A stretch of 64,000 bases of DNA. Origin: Dastarcus helophoroides. Lineage: Eukaryota; Arthropoda; Insecta; Coleoptera; Bothrideridae. The notes below the pieces were generated by a model, which saw nothing but the letters and a program-made list of their open reading frames with translations, was not told the origin of the DNA and searched no databases. The stretch spans positions 7,138,510-7,202,509 of the forward strand of contig CM053328.1 in the NCBI GenBank assembly GCA_028583605.1, in the 5' to 3' direction. A program made the translations under genes and the position numbers. Below are positions 10,901 through 22,667 of this stretch, piece by piece (within the stretch, counting starts at the first letter, position 1; every line of letters starts with the position of its first letter).

Positions 10901-13900
10901 AATTTTTACCAAATTTCCACCTTTTTGAAAATTTGGACGTTTGTAATTTCAGAACACTTCCAAAATTCTCTTTTTTCGAATATTATATCTTTTTTCAAGA
11001 TTTCGTTTTTTTCTCGAAGGTTTTGTTATTTTTTTTGTAAATTTCGACTCGTTCACTTGAAGGTTCACTGTCAAAATGATTTGGACTCGAGTATTCATCA
11101 GTATTGCTATTGTTTTTCCATGGAATTCGACAATTCATCAGTATTACTGTTGTTTTGCTATAAAATATTCTCTAAACTTTACAAGCTCTTGGTGGGACAC
11201 TGACATAGTGGTTTTCAGCTAAAAAGTTTGAAATTCGATAATTCATCGGTATTTCGATCGTTTTGCCATAAAATATTCTCTTAAGGTCCACAAATGTGCG
11301 TTTGGTGGTCCAATGCCAAAATGGTTTTGGACTAAAAAGTTTGGAATTTGATAATTCATCAGTATTGCTATCGTTTTTCCATAAAATGCTCATTAAAATT
11401 CACAAATCTGCTCTTGGTGGTTTACTATCAAAATGGTTTTGGACTGAAAAGCTTGAAATTCGATAATTCATCAGTATTACTATTGTTTCGCCATAAAATA
11501 TTCTCTAAAATTCACAAGGTCTGGGTGGGACACTTGCATAGTGGTTTTCAGCTAAAAAGTTTGAAATTCGATAACTCATCGATATTTGGATCGTTTTGCC
11601 ACAAAATATTCTCTTAAAGTTCATAAATGTGCTTTTGTTGGTCCAATGCCAAAATGGTTTTGGACTAAAAAGTTTGGAACTCGGTAATTCATCAGTATTG
11701 CCATTGTTTTTCCATAAAATGATCTCTAAAATTCACAAATTTGCTCTCGGTGATTTACTATCAAAATGGTTTTGGCCTGAAAAGCTTGGAATTCGATAAT
11801 TCATCAGTATTATTGTTGTTTTGTCATCAAATATTCTCCAAAATTTACAAGCTCTGAGTGGGACCTTGGCATAGAGGTTTCAGCTAAAAAGTTTGGAATT
11901 CGATAATTCATCGGTATTTCGATCGTTTGCCATAAAATATTCTCTTAAAGTTCACAAATGTGCTTTTGGTGGTCCAATGCCGAAATGGTTTTGGACCAAA
12001 AAGTTTGGAATTCGATAATTCATCAGAATTGCTATCGTTTTTCCATAAAATGCTCATTAAAATTCACAAATCTGCTCTTGGTGGTTCAGTATAAAAATGG
12101 TTTTGGACCGAAGAAGCTTGGAATTCGATAATTCATCAGTATTGCTGTTGTTTTGCCATAAAATATGCTCTAAAATTTACAAGCTCTTGGTCGGACACTG
12201 GCATAGTGGTTTTCAGCTAAAAAGTTTGGAACTCGATAATTTCTAGGTATTTCGATTGTTTTGCCATAAAATATTCTCCTAAAGTTCACAAATGTGCTTT
12301 TGGTGGTCCAATGCCGAAATGGTTTTGGACTAAAAAGCTTGGAACTCGATAATTCATTAGTATTGATATTGTTTCCGATAAAATGTTTTGTAAAATTTAC
12401 AAATCTGCTCTTGGTGGTTCACTATCAAAATGGTTTTGAACTGAAAAGCTTGGAATTCGATAATTCATTAGAATTACTGTTGTTTTGCCATAAAATATTC
12501 TCTAAAATTTACAAGCTCTTGGTGGGACACTGGCATAGTGGTTCTGAGCTAAAAAGTTTGAAAATCTATAATTCATCGGTATTTCGATCGTTTTGCCACA
12601 AAATATTTCCTTAAAGTTCATAAATGTGCTTTTGGTGGTCCAATGCCGAAATGGTTTTGGACTAAAAAGTTTGGAACTCGGTAATTCATCAGTATTGCCA
12701 TTGTTTTTCCATAAAATGCTCTCTAAAATTCACAAATCTGCTCTTGGTGGTTCACTATCAAAATAGTTTTGGACTGAAAAGCTTGGAATTCGATAATTCA
12801 TCAGTATTACTGTTGTTTTGGTATAAAATATTCTCTAAAATTTACAAGCTCTTGGTGGGACACTGGCATAGTTGTTTTCATCTAAAAAGTTTGGAATTCG
12901 ATCATTCATCGGTATTTCGATGGTTTTGCCATAAAATATTCTCTTCAAGTTCACAAATGTACTTTTGGTGGTCCAATGCCCAAAAGGTTTTGGATTAAAA
13001 AAATTGGAACTCGATAATTTATCAGGATTGCTTTTGTTTTTCCATAAAATGCTCTCTAAAATTCACAAATCTGCTTTTGGTGGTTCACTATTAAAATGGT
13101 TTTGGACTGAAAAGCTTGCAATTTGATAATTCATCAGTATTGCTGTTGTTTTGCCATAAAATATTCTCTAAAATTTACAACCTCTTGATGGGACCTTGGA
13201 ATAATGGTTTTAGCTAAAAAGTTTGGAATTTGATAATTCATCAGTGTTTCGATCGTCTTGCCACAAAATATTCTCTTAAGTTCACAAATCTGCACTTGGT
13301 GGTTCACTATTAAAATGGTTTTGCACTAAAAATGTTGGAATTCGATAATTCATCAGTATTGCTGTTGTTTTTCCCATAAAATCTTCTCTAAAATTGACAA
13401 ATATTTTCTTGATGGATCATTGGCATATTAGTTTTGGGTTAAAAAAAATGGAATTCGATAATTCATCAGAATTTCTGTCGTTTTGCCATAAAATATTCTT
13501 TTAAAGTTCACAAATATGCGCTTGGAGGTTTACTGTCAAAATGGTTTTGGACTAAAAACTTTCAGATTCGACAATTCATCAGTATTGCTGTTTTTCAATA
13601 AAATTTTCTCTAAAATTTGCAAATGTTCTCTTGGTAGGTTCACTTTTTTTTAAATTTTGGCTGAAAATTGAATATTTCGAATTAGTTCGGAAAATCTGGA
13701 AATTCAAAGTCAAAATTTTATAAAATAGATTTAAGGGTAAAATTTTGACAGCAAACTTGAAATAGTGACTCCGTTCAGAAAATTTTAACTGTAAACTTCC
13801 AGATTTTTACGGTTTGTTTTAAATACTGATATTTTTCATTAACTTTTCGGCTTTGATCTCCAAACTGCGACTTTAAAATTCTTGCCTTTTTTCTCTAAAT

Positions 13901-16900
13901 TTTACACCAAAATTCTTGGTGACGTCTAAAACTGAAGCTCGACACTGCAACTGTTGCCTTTCTCGTAATGGACTCGTAAGGAAAGCACCTTTACAATATT
14001 TACGTTCTGAAGATGAGAGAAATTTTTGGCGGGGTCGTCGAGGTTTGCTAACCAAGGGCCGGGTCCCCGGTACACTTCACCGCCTAGCCCTTCGATATCT
14101 ACGCCACTGAACATGATTTTAATTAATTGCAATCCCACTATTGATGCACTTTGGTTTTTGGCTCCGTCTCTTCCAAAACTCCATACTCTTTTTTTTGAGA
14201 AATTTAGACGTTTTTAGTAGAAGGGATTAATGGGGATTAGGACTAGTTCTCGACTTGTCAACCGCTTCTTGGTAACATCCAGCGCAACAGCTTGGGGTAG
14301 TTTTGAAAAGATTGCGATTGGGTGTTTTAAAGTGGGGTTGTTGTTTTATGTCTTATAATTTTCCGAAAATAATTGAGTTATGAGGTAATGTCTTATGAAT
14401 AATTTTGCCACTTTGTTTTAGTTTTGGGGGAACATAGACAGATTCTCCGATAACATTTATAAAAAAACCACCCTTCAATATAAGCGGAAATTATGCGATT
14501 ATTTACGCAAGGAAGGTCAGGATCTGTTGCATTTAAGTGATAGCCCTCAATTTAAAAACTTTGTTAATAAATGTCCAGTAGTACCTGTGAGTATCTATGG
14601 TTTCACCTTCTCATTGTATGTTTTTTGCATCACCGTCTTTGGAAAGTTGTGTGCCAGTGCCGTAGCTAGCTTTAGGTCTTTGTGCAAAATGAGGCACTAA
14701 AATGAATTTCAATATTTTTGACGCACAAAATCACAGTGTCACAAAAAATATTTTTAACGACTAAAAAAAAATCTCGCGCTTCAAATGTTTCTATATTTCT
14801 ATTACAAAAAAAAACGAAATATCCCAAAATATTTAAGATGACAAAAAACCATCGAACATTCACGTCGTCCCAAACAGAATACAAAATTTCTATTCGTTGA
14901 AATTAAAACTTGAGATTGAAGTAAAAAGAAAGCTAAATGAAAAATCAATATTCCGAATAAAGACCAAATTTTGAAAAAAATACAGTAAAAATTGCTAGTT
15001 CAAACTAGTTCGGAAATAGTTAATTAAGGGATCAAAATTAAGAGCTTAAATTCCAACATTTTTTGGATTTCGAAATGTTCTAAAAATTTTGAAGTGTCCT
15101 AGTTTAAAAATCGAAAATTAGAGAAGTATCATTCTTCTACAAATTCCGATTCAATCTTAAAAAATAAACTTGAGTACACACTGCACTTTAAGAGTTTTTT
15201 GTTGATAATTTTGAAATTGGGACTAATTTCTAGTTCCAAAATTGAAATTTTGAGAATGAAAGTCGAGTAGATTTAACCTCGAAAATTTATTGTTGACAAA
15301 ATTTCACTCTACACTCTAACTTAAACACCGCAAATTTCAAATTTTTTTTTGTAATGTTTATTTTTTAAATTTTAAATGTAACTCTTTTTTTTTCTTTTTT
15401 CATGAAATGTCGATTTTAACCTCACAATCTAGATTTATTTCGTAATCATTTTAAAATTTAAGAAGTATTCGACCCTGAAAGTTAAAATTTTCATTAAAAA
15501 AAAGTCGGGAATATTTCAATTTAATTTTGAAATTGTGCAATTTTGAATATTCGATTTTTCGATGATTTCGATGATTTATTCTAAGAATTTCGATTTCGAA
15601 TTTCGAGGGAAAAGTCATTAATTTGAAAAAAGCAAATGGTCCCCTTTTATATATCATTTTAAGGATTTTTTTCGAACGTTTGCTTTCTTTTCAATTTCGG
15701 ACTGTAACTTGCAATGTTTATTTCCTATGGACATTTTTAAAATTTTGGGAAGAAGGTCGAATTGGACGACTTTTTGCAGAATAGAACCAACCCCCCCCCT
15801 CAAAAAAAAACAGTTATTGAGAAATCAATAGTTAAAGTTTGACACTAATTTATAAATTACTAGTACATATTGCCCAATAACCTATTTTGATTTAAATTAT
15901 GTATAACAGGATGTATTTATGTATTACTTTATCAAAAATAAGATATCTACTGATATTTTACGTTTTTGTAGGTTGGTTCCTTCTTGCAAAATAATCTTGC
16001 ATAATAATCATTGTATAAAAAGAAAAGCCATTTTCGAAAAAAAAATTCGACATTTCCAGAAATATAAAGCATTTTGAGATAAAAAATAAAATTTCGAAAA
16101 TACGGCGGACTTTGAGACACAACCTAAAATTTCCTAAAAGACATCCTTCAGAAAAAGACAAATATTAAAAAAAATGGCGGAATTTCAAGAAAAAACAATT
16201 TTTGAAAGCAAAAACCAAATATTTTGCACAATAAAATCGAAATTTCGAAGAGGGCGCATTTTAAGGAAAAGGCGAATATTATGACAAAGACTAATTTTAA
16301 GAGATTAAGTCAAAAATTTGAGGAAAATATAAATTTCGAGTAAAAAGTCGAAATTTCTAGATAGTAGGTATACTGAAAATCGAAATTTTAGAAAAAAACA
16401 AAATTTCAAGAAAAAGCCAAACTTTGAGAATCCAGTCAACTAGTCTCTGCAGTCAACATTTACTGGAAATTCAGATTTTAAATGGTCGAAATCTAAAAAA
16501 AACGCAGTGTTAAAAAAAATAACGGAATTTTGAAACAAGAATGAAAAACTTTAAAAAGAAGTGAAAACTTTCGAAAGTCGATTTGAAGAAAAAAAATCGA
16601 ATTTTGCGAATAAAATCAAAAAAAATTTGACAAAATGGTGGCAATTACGAGAAAAAGACGAATTTCGAGAAGAAAATAACATTTTTGCACAAAAGATCAA
16701 ATTTTGAGCCGTTTATAAAAAAGGACTTCAGATTTCAGATTTCAAAAAAAAATCGAACATTTCGGAAAAAAGTCGAATCTAGAGGAAAAAGTTGAAATTC
16801 CCAGAAACACAAAGAATCTGATTTTTAAGATAAAGCTACAATTTCGAAAAAATAACTGATTTTGACAAAAATGAAGAAATTTCGAACAAAAAATCTTAAT

Positions 16901-19900
16901 TTCCGAAAACAAAACCCAATTTTGAAGAAAATTTGGAAAAAGAAAGATGAACTTCTAGGAAAGGATTTTTTTTGAAAATTTTGACTTCAAGATTTAGAGT
17001 TTTATTCGGAAATTTAGATTTTTTCTTTTTAAAATTTCGACATTTTTTGACTTTTCCATTTTTCAAAGCATTTTCCTTTTTTGAAATTTCGACCTTTGTT
17101 TACGTTTTGACCACCTTTTTAAAAATTTCTAGTTTTTTTGAAAATTTCATATAACAAGGTTTCAATTTTTTCCAAAATTTAACATTTTTAAAATCTTGGC
17201 CTTTTTCTGAAAATTTTGACATCCTTTTAAAAATTTCTAGTTTTTTTGAAAATTTCATATAACAAGGTTTCAATTTTTTCCAAAATTTAACATTTTTAAA
17301 ATCTTGGCCTTTTTCTGAAAATTTTGACATCCTTTTTAAATTTCTGCTCTGAATATTTGTAATTTATTAGAAATGAAGAAAGAAATTTTGGGAACTCAAC
17401 TCTGTTTAAAATCTCAGTTATTTGAATGTTCGACTTTTTTCAAAATTTCCCTGTTTTCAAAATTTAATTTTTTAAAAAAATTGTTAATTATCGAACATTT
17501 TCATTCTTAAGAATTTGCACTATTTTTAAAATTAGAATTATTTTTTAAAATTTTCACTTTTTGCAAACTTTCGATTTTTTTTTAAATTTCGCTTTTTTTT
17601 AAATTTGACACTTTCATTAAAATGTCTAACCTTTTCGAAATTTTAGATTATTTCTTAAAATATTATCTTTTTGAAAAATTTAGAATTTTGTTGACAATTT
17701 CATAATTTTTTGAAATACTCGAATTTTTCGAAAAATGTCAAAATTTTTACTTTGATCTTGAAAAATTTTTAGAAAACCTTTTTCGGAAATTTTAACCTTC
17801 TATGAAAATCTTAACATTTTTCAAAATTTCAATTGATTTAGAAAATTTTAATTTCAAAATTTTAAATTTGAGAATTTCGGTTTTTTTAAAGCGTCACATT
17901 TTTTAGATGCTGATTTTTCTTGAAATTTTTAAATATTTTGCAAAATTTTGGATTTTTCTATTTTTTTCAAAATGTCAACTTTTTCCAAAATTGTGACTTT
18001 TTCACTTTTTTTTAAAAATACTATCTTTTTTAAAGACTTTCGACTTTTTCTCATATTTTCGACTTTTTTCTAATTTTTTAATTTTTCAAAATTTTAAGTT
18101 TAATTTTTTTTTTAAAGTTGTACTTTTTTCAAAATATCGTCATTTCCAAAAATCTTCATCATATGATTTTGAGATAAATATCACAATTTCGAAAAATAGT
18201 CAAACTTTAAGGAAGCATTCAAAATTTCTGGAAATTTATATTCCAGAAGATCAAAATTTACAGAAAAAATCAGCTTTAGGAAATTTCCACTTTAATCTTG
18301 AAATTTCGACTTTTTCTGAAAATTTCGACTTTAATCTTGAAATATCGACTTTTTTCTAGAAATTTCGCCTTTTTTCTAGAAATTTCGACTTCTTTCTCAA
18401 AATTTCGACCTTTTTCTCAAAATTTAATCTTAAAATTTCGACTTTTTAATAAAAATTTCGACTTTTTTCTGGAAATTTCAAATTTTTTCTCAAAATTTCG
18501 ACTTTAATCTTCAAATTTCGACTTTTTTCTGGAAATTTCGACTTTTTTCTCAAAATTTCGACTTTAATTTTGAAATTTCTACGTTTTTTTCAAAATTTCC
18601 ACTTTTTTCTGAAAATTTCGACTTTAATCTTGTAATTTCAACATTTTTCTAAAAATTTTGACTTTTTTCTGAAAATTTCGACTTTTTTCTCAAAATTTCA
18701 ACTTTAATCTAAAATTTTCGACCCTTTTCTAAAAATTTCGACTTTTTTCTAAAAATTTCGATCTTTTTCTAAAAATTTCGACTTTTTTTTCTCAAAATTT
18801 CGACTTTTTTCTGAAAATTTCTACTTTCATCTTGGAATTTCGACTTTAAATTCGAAATTAGTACATTTCTCTCTAAATTTCGTGAATAAACTCGAAATTT
18901 CAGCTTTAATTTTAAAATTTTGACTCTAAACTCGAAATTTCGGCTTTTATACTCGAAATTTCGACTTTTATCTTGAAATTTCAACTTTTTCCTAGAAATT
19001 TCGACTTTTTTGTAGAAATTTCGACTTTTTTCTCAAAATTTCGACTTTAATCTTGAAATTTCCCCTTTTTTTTAGAAACTTCGACTTTTTTCTCAAAATT
19101 TCGACTTTAATCTTGAAATTTCGAACTTTTTCTCAAAATTTCGTCTTTTTTCCCAAAATTTCGACTTTAACCTTGGAATTTCGACTTTAAATTTGAAATT
19201 AGTACCTTTCTCTCGAAATTTCGTGAATAAATTCGAAATTTCAGCTCTAATTTTAACTCTAAACTCGAAACTTCGGCTTTTATATTTGAAATTTCGACGT
19301 TAATCTTGAAATTTCGATTTTTTTCTGGCAATTACGACTTTTTTTTTGAAATTTCGACTTCTTTCCCAAAATTTCGTATTTTTTATAAGAATTTCGACTT
19401 TTTTTTTGGAAATTTCAACTTTTTTCTCAAAATTTCGACTTTAATTTTAAAATTTCTACCTTCTTCTCAAAATTTCCCCTTTTTTCTGAAAATTTCGACT
19501 TTAATCTTAAAATTTCGACCTCTTTCTAAAAATTTCGACTTTAGATTCGAAATTAATACATTTCTCTCGAAATTTCAGCTTTAATTTTAAAATTTTGACT
19601 CTAATCTCAAAATTTCGGCTTTTATACTCAAAATTTCAACTTTGATTTTTAAATTTCGACTTTTTTTTGGAGATTTCGACTTTTTTTTTCAAAATTTCGA
19701 CTTTAATCTTGAAATTTCGACCTTTTTCTAAAAATTTCGACTTTTTCTGAAAATTTCGACTTTTTTCTAGAAGTTTGGACTTTTTTCTCAAAATTTCGAC
19801 TTTAATCTTGGAATTTCGACTGTAAATTCGAAATTAGTAAATTTCTCCAATAATTTTGCGAATAAATTCAAAATTTCAGCTTTAATTTTAAAATGTTGAC

Positions 19901-21338
19901 TCTAAACTCGAAATTTCGGCTTTTATACCCGAAATTTCGACTTTTATCTTGAAATTTCGACTTTTTTCTAGAAATTTCGACTTTTTTCTAGAAATTTCGA
20001 CTTATTTCTCAGAATTTCGACTTTAATCTTGAAATTTCGAACTTTTTCCAAAAATGTCGACTTTTTTCTGAAAATTTTGACTTTTTTCTCAAATTTTCGA
20101 CTTTAATCTTGGAATTTCGACTTTAAATTTGAAATTAGTGCGTTTCTCTGGAAATTTCGTAAAAAAATTCGAAATTTCAGCTTTAATTTTAAAATTTTGG
20201 CTCTAAACTCGAAATTTCGGCTTTTATACTCGAAATTTCGACTTTAATCTTAAAATTTTAATTTTTTTTTTAAATTTCGACTTTAATCTTGAAATTTCGA
20301 CTTTTTTCTAGAAATTTCGACTTTTTTTTAGAAATTTCGACTTTTTTCTCAAAATTTCGCCTTTAATCTTAAAATTTCGACTTTTTTTATAAAAATGTTG
20401 ACTTTTTTCTGAAAATTTCGACTTTTTTCTCAAAATTTCGACTTTAATCTTGAAATTTCGACCTTTTTCTAAAAATTTTAACTTTTTTTTCAAAATTTCG
20501 ACTTTAATCTTGGAATTTCGACTTTAAATTCGAAATTAGTACATTTCTCTCGAAATTTCGTGAATAAATTCGAAATTTCAGCTTTAATTTTGAAATTTCG
20601 TCTCTAAACTCGCAATTTCGACTTTTATACTCAAAATTTCGAATACAGTCGAAATTTTAATTTTTAAGTCGAATTTTCGAGACCAAAGTCGAATTTTCGA
20701 GACCAAAGTCGAAATTCCGAGAAAAACCTCTAAATTTCATATTAAAAAAAAATTAAAGTCATTTTCCCGTCTTCGCAGAAATCGAACATATTGAAAATGG
20801 AAATTCTTTTTATTTTTTTGAATTTTATTTAAATTTTATTTCTTAGCTTCGAGCTTTCGTTTTTATTTTAACAAGTTTCTTTCGTAAAACTTTGGGTTCA
20901 GAATTGTAATTTTGACTTTACTCTCGAAACTTCGAGTTTAATTTAAAAATTTCGACTTCGATTTTAAAATTTTTATTTTCATCGCGAAAAATTGCTGCCC
21001 CAGACAAAAATTCGGGTTATCGGCCCCTGATCCTAACTTTATTTTTTTCGAAATAGGAACAAAAACATCTTCAACATTTATGGGTCCACTTAGCACTCGG
21101 CCCTGCTACGGCTGCGCCTGCCTCGTTACGGCTCTGATTTTTGCTGGGGAAGTTTTAAGATATTTTATTAATGTTTTTGTTTTAGGGCAACTACACGACT
21201 TTAGGGCTTCAAACAGATAATCTAACTATTCCAAATTATGCCCCATTATGGAAATGTCGAATGAATTTTGGTATTTGTATGTCATCTGGGCACGTCATAG
21301 TGAACGAAACTGCATACTTTTCTATTGATGAAATATAA
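7835..21338 (+). CDS. secreted MD-2-like (DUF1091-type) protein, four exons
   Basis: Four exons (7835..7900, 9118..9273, 14422..14586, 21186..21338) join in phase 0 to a 179-aa protein. Exon 1 is a signal peptide: MFVNK, a hydrophobic core and a polar end. The mature part has 'ERCINH', a 'DVKLHKFNG' strand, 'VKKTLPADAM', 'KRKLCDYLRKEGQDLL', 'NKCPVVP' and 'PLWKCRMNFGICMS'. The cysteine spacing, the 'CP' motif, the order of blocks and the length suit the insect DUF1091/MD-2-related lipid-recognition families, extracellular beta-sandwich proteins thought to bind lipids or other small hydrophobic ligands. The gene model is strong because all three junctions keep frame; the family call is weaker and no ligand can be inferred. 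Introns 2 and 3 are filled by large elements. Confidence 0.72.
7901..9117. other. intron 1 of the DUF1091-like gene
   Basis: 1.2 kb of AT-rich sequence without recognisable ORFs or transposon ends. A short ACT trinucleotide run lies at about 8564-8580. The acceptor TTTCTACTAG at 9108-9117 lies in the left arm of a hairpin whose right arm (TCCTAGTAGAAAG) is in exon 2, so the acceptor may be able to pair with exon sequence. Confidence 0.5.
9118..9273 (+). CDS. DUF1091-like gene, exon 2
   Basis: Fifty-two codons from 'ELKRVLLVERCINH' to 'KKTLPADAM'. The acceptor is CTACTAG at 9117 and the donor is GTAAAG at 9274. The frame has a stop just upstream of the acceptor, which supports the exon edge. 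Confidence 0.75.
9434..9587 (-). repeat. hammerhead-bearing dispersed repeat, copy 1
   Basis: Member of a short family, here called H, also found at 35051, 43239, 44011, 46441 and 62139. Shared parts are 'GGTGGAACGGACTGGTCC', a 'AAAAATTGAAATACAAA' stretch, 'CTTTCTTGGTTTCAG' and 'GAAACGCGTTAGA'. The copy follows a run of T residues. Relative to the ribozyme-like core it reads on the - strand. Confidence 0.75.
9528..9568 (-). ncRNA. hammerhead ribozyme-like motif
   Basis: On the - strand the core CTGAAGA (CUGANGA type) at 9564-9558 is followed by a one-base U, a stem II of GATAG/CTATC with a five-base loop, then GAAA and a very short stem III (AC..GU around GC). Stem I is UUCU before the core and AGAA after GUU, which is a valid NUH cleavage triplet. 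Such minimal stem III hammerheads are known from Penelope-like elements and retrozymes. The extra U after the core is a departure from the consensus; activity is untested. Confidence 0.5.
9588..14109. mobile_element. large non-coding element with CAGTGGCGTAG ends (intron 2)
   Basis: The left end is CAGTGGCGTAGCTAG at 9588 and the right end is the inverted ATCTACGCCACTG at 14109, enclosing 4.5 kb with no transposase. The interior consists of a degenerate AAATTTCGA-type tract, a 333-bp higher-order array and another tract. I could not find a matching target duplication. The CAG...CTG ends resemble those of non-autonomous hAT elements. It fills most of intron 2 of the DUF1091-like gene. Confidence 0.5.
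11057..13640 (+). repeat. higher-order tandem array, about 111-bp monomers in 333-bp trimers
   Basis: About 24 monomers of roughly 111 bp share 'GATAATTCATC', 'CATAAAAT' and 'AAAAAGTTTGGAATTC'. Three variants alternate: one with 'GGGACACTGGCATAG', one with 'GGTCCAATGCC', one with 'GGTTCACTATCAAAATGG'. The first variant recurs at 11139, 11472, 11805, 12137, 12469, 12802 and 13135, giving a period of 332-333 bp. Because 333 is a multiple of three, long open frames run through the array; they are side effects of the period. Confidence 0.9.
14422..14586 (+). CDS. DUF1091-like gene, exon 3
   Basis: Fifty-five codons beginning 'FWGNIDRFSDN' and ending 'NKCPVVP', between the acceptor CTTTGTTTTAG and the donor GTGAGT. 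The composition is distinctly less AT-rich than the flanking repeats. Confidence 0.78.
16960..20740 (+). repeat. degenerate minisatellite, AAATTTCGACTTT-type, 17-18 bp
   Basis: Near-continuous copies of a 17-18 bp unit, most regular from 18290 to 20640. Within that, longer blocks recur that contain 'GAAATTAGTACATTTCTC' at about 18855, 19198, 19552, 19832, 20131 and 20535, so there is a second-level period of roughly 280-400 bp. The 14.9-16.95 kb tract to the left has the same motif on the opposite strand, so orientation flips near 16960. Confidence 0.85.
17113..17332 (+). repeat. direct tandem duplication of about 110 bp
   Basis: Two adjacent, almost identical copies containing 'CATATAACAAGGTTTC' (about 17146 and 17256). 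It marks a recent local duplication inside an older degenerate tract. Confidence 0.85.
21186..21338 (+). CDS. DUF1091-like gene, exon 4 (terminal)
   Basis: Fifty codons and a TAA stop, after the acceptor TTTTGTTTTAG. It begins 'GNYTTLGLQTDNLTIP', directly continuing the 'CPVVP' end of exon 3, and ends 'AYFSIDEI'. Confidence 0.78.
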   Translation, partial: GNYTTLGLQTDNLTIPNYAPLWKCRMNFGICMSSGHVIVNETAYFSIDEI

Positions 21339-21424
21339 GCAGTTTGCAGTTTGTTAAACTCACGCTAGTGCGTTTATTTTTGGTATAATTAATCCGTATC
21401 TTTATTTCAGTATATCGAAAATAT

Positions 21425-21430
21425 AATAAA
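21425..21430 (+). promoter_or_regulatory. polyadenylation signal AATAAA
   Basis: It lies 87 bp after the stop codon of the DUF1091-like gene, at a normal distance for a short insect 3' UTR. Confidence 0.5.
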
Positions 21431-21608
21431 TGTTTGCAAGTATTTTGTCGTTAAGTAAAAATAATAATCTTTATTATGCTCCCGCATCTTAAAGGAAAAA
21501 AAGGAAGCCTTGTAATCTCACTTTTGGGTCTCTTCGCCGGTCTGTCACAGAGGTTTTACTCGAAAACTATGTCGCGCAGGAATTTAAAATTTAGCACAGT
21601 ATTAGTAT

Positions 21609-22611
21609 TTGGGTGCGTTTAGATTAAACACTTTATTCCGTACATTTCTCCATGAACGTCGGCAGGATTTCGTTCAGGGAGAGGCAAGAAACATTATGAA
21701 AAATTAATTTAAAAAAAAGAGAAGACCGGAAAATGCCGGCTAGTATATCTATGTTTTCACTTAATTACATGAACTTGGGGATCGAATTTTCAGATTAAAT
21801 TTGAACTTTGGAAATATAGACAAACCTTGGAAATAACAGTCAGAAAAATTGAATTTAAAATAAAAACCGAATCTTTTGCAAAACTTTGAAAACTGTCGAA
21901 ATTCTGAAGAAAAAAAAATCGAAATTTTAAAAAGTCGAATTTTGTGAAAAAAGTGACAATAACCAGAGTAACTGTAAGTCGAATTTAGAGAAAAAAAATT
22001 CAATCCCCAAAAATATTTCTCTCAGAATTTTCACACTATTTCAAATTTGTCCTAACTTGAAATTCACAAAATCTTTTTCTGGAATTTCCCAAAAACGTTA
22101 TTCTCAGAATATTTAGATTTTGGAAAAGTAAAGATTTTGAAAAAAAAAGTCGAAATTTTGAGAAAATGTTCCAGTTATGAGTTGAAATTTTTGGAAACAT
22201 AGTATTTTGTCAAAATTTCGAGATTAAGACAAATTTTGAAAAACAATAAATTTTCGGAAAGTCAAATTTAAAAATAAAGAAATTTTTAGAATAATCCGAA
22301 TATTAAAAAAGAATGAATTTCGAGAAAATAACAACTTTTGAAAAATATCGTCGAAATGTCGCAAAAAAAGTGGAAATTTTTTAAAGAATAATCAAAAGTT
22401 CCAAAAGAAAGTTTAATTTTGGGGGCAAAAGTTGAATTTTTAACATAATTTCAAAGATACGAATTTCGAAAAAAGAACAATTTTGGGAAAAACTTGGATT
22501 GTTAAAAAAGTTGTATTTAAAATAAAAAACTAACCTTTCGAAAAATCTTAAAAATATATTGTATGTCAGAGAGAAATGTACGGAATAAAGTGTCTAGTGC
22601 AAACGCACCCT
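21609..22611. repeat. inverted repeat pair bounding a 1-kb AT-rich segment
   Basis: A stretch of about 41 bp at 21609-21650 containing CACTTTATTCCGTACATTTC is repeated in inverted orientation at 22570-22611. Between them is only AAATTTCGA-type tract. This looks like a non-autonomous TIR element; target duplications are not clear. The Gypsy element sits 56 bp to its right. Confidence 0.5.
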
Positions 22612-22667
22612 TTGGCACGCAACACAGTAATTGCGGTAGCGTAACCATCCTCGTCGGTATACAATAT

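Larger units (their letters stand above)
14655..21136. mobile_element. large non-coding element with CAGTGCCGTAG-like ends (intron 3)
   Basis: The left end, CAGTGCCGTAGCTAG at 14655, is matched by an imperfect inverted copy (CAGAGCCGTAACGAG on the other strand) ending at 21136. The 8-bp flanks agree at only five positions. The 6.5 kb between hold no gene, only AAATTTCGA-type tracts. It occupies almost all of intron 3 of the DUF1091-like gene (14587..21185). Confidence 0.4.

Noticed and set aside
11057..13000. Open frames with repeats of 'GFGLKSLEFDNSSVLLLFCHK'
   Set aside because: The 333-bp period is divisible by three, so frames stay open through the array without coding pressure.
18290..20640. 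Regular short repeats that could suggest a CRISPR array
   Set aside because: There are no unique spacers, the unit is degenerate, and the setting is a eukaryotic intron.
16960..20740. Many 60-90 codon frames rich in Phe, Ser, Lys and Ile (for example 'KFRLFSKNFDFFLEIST')
   Set aside because: They follow from an 18-bp repeat unit that keeps frame; no start context and no conservation argument.
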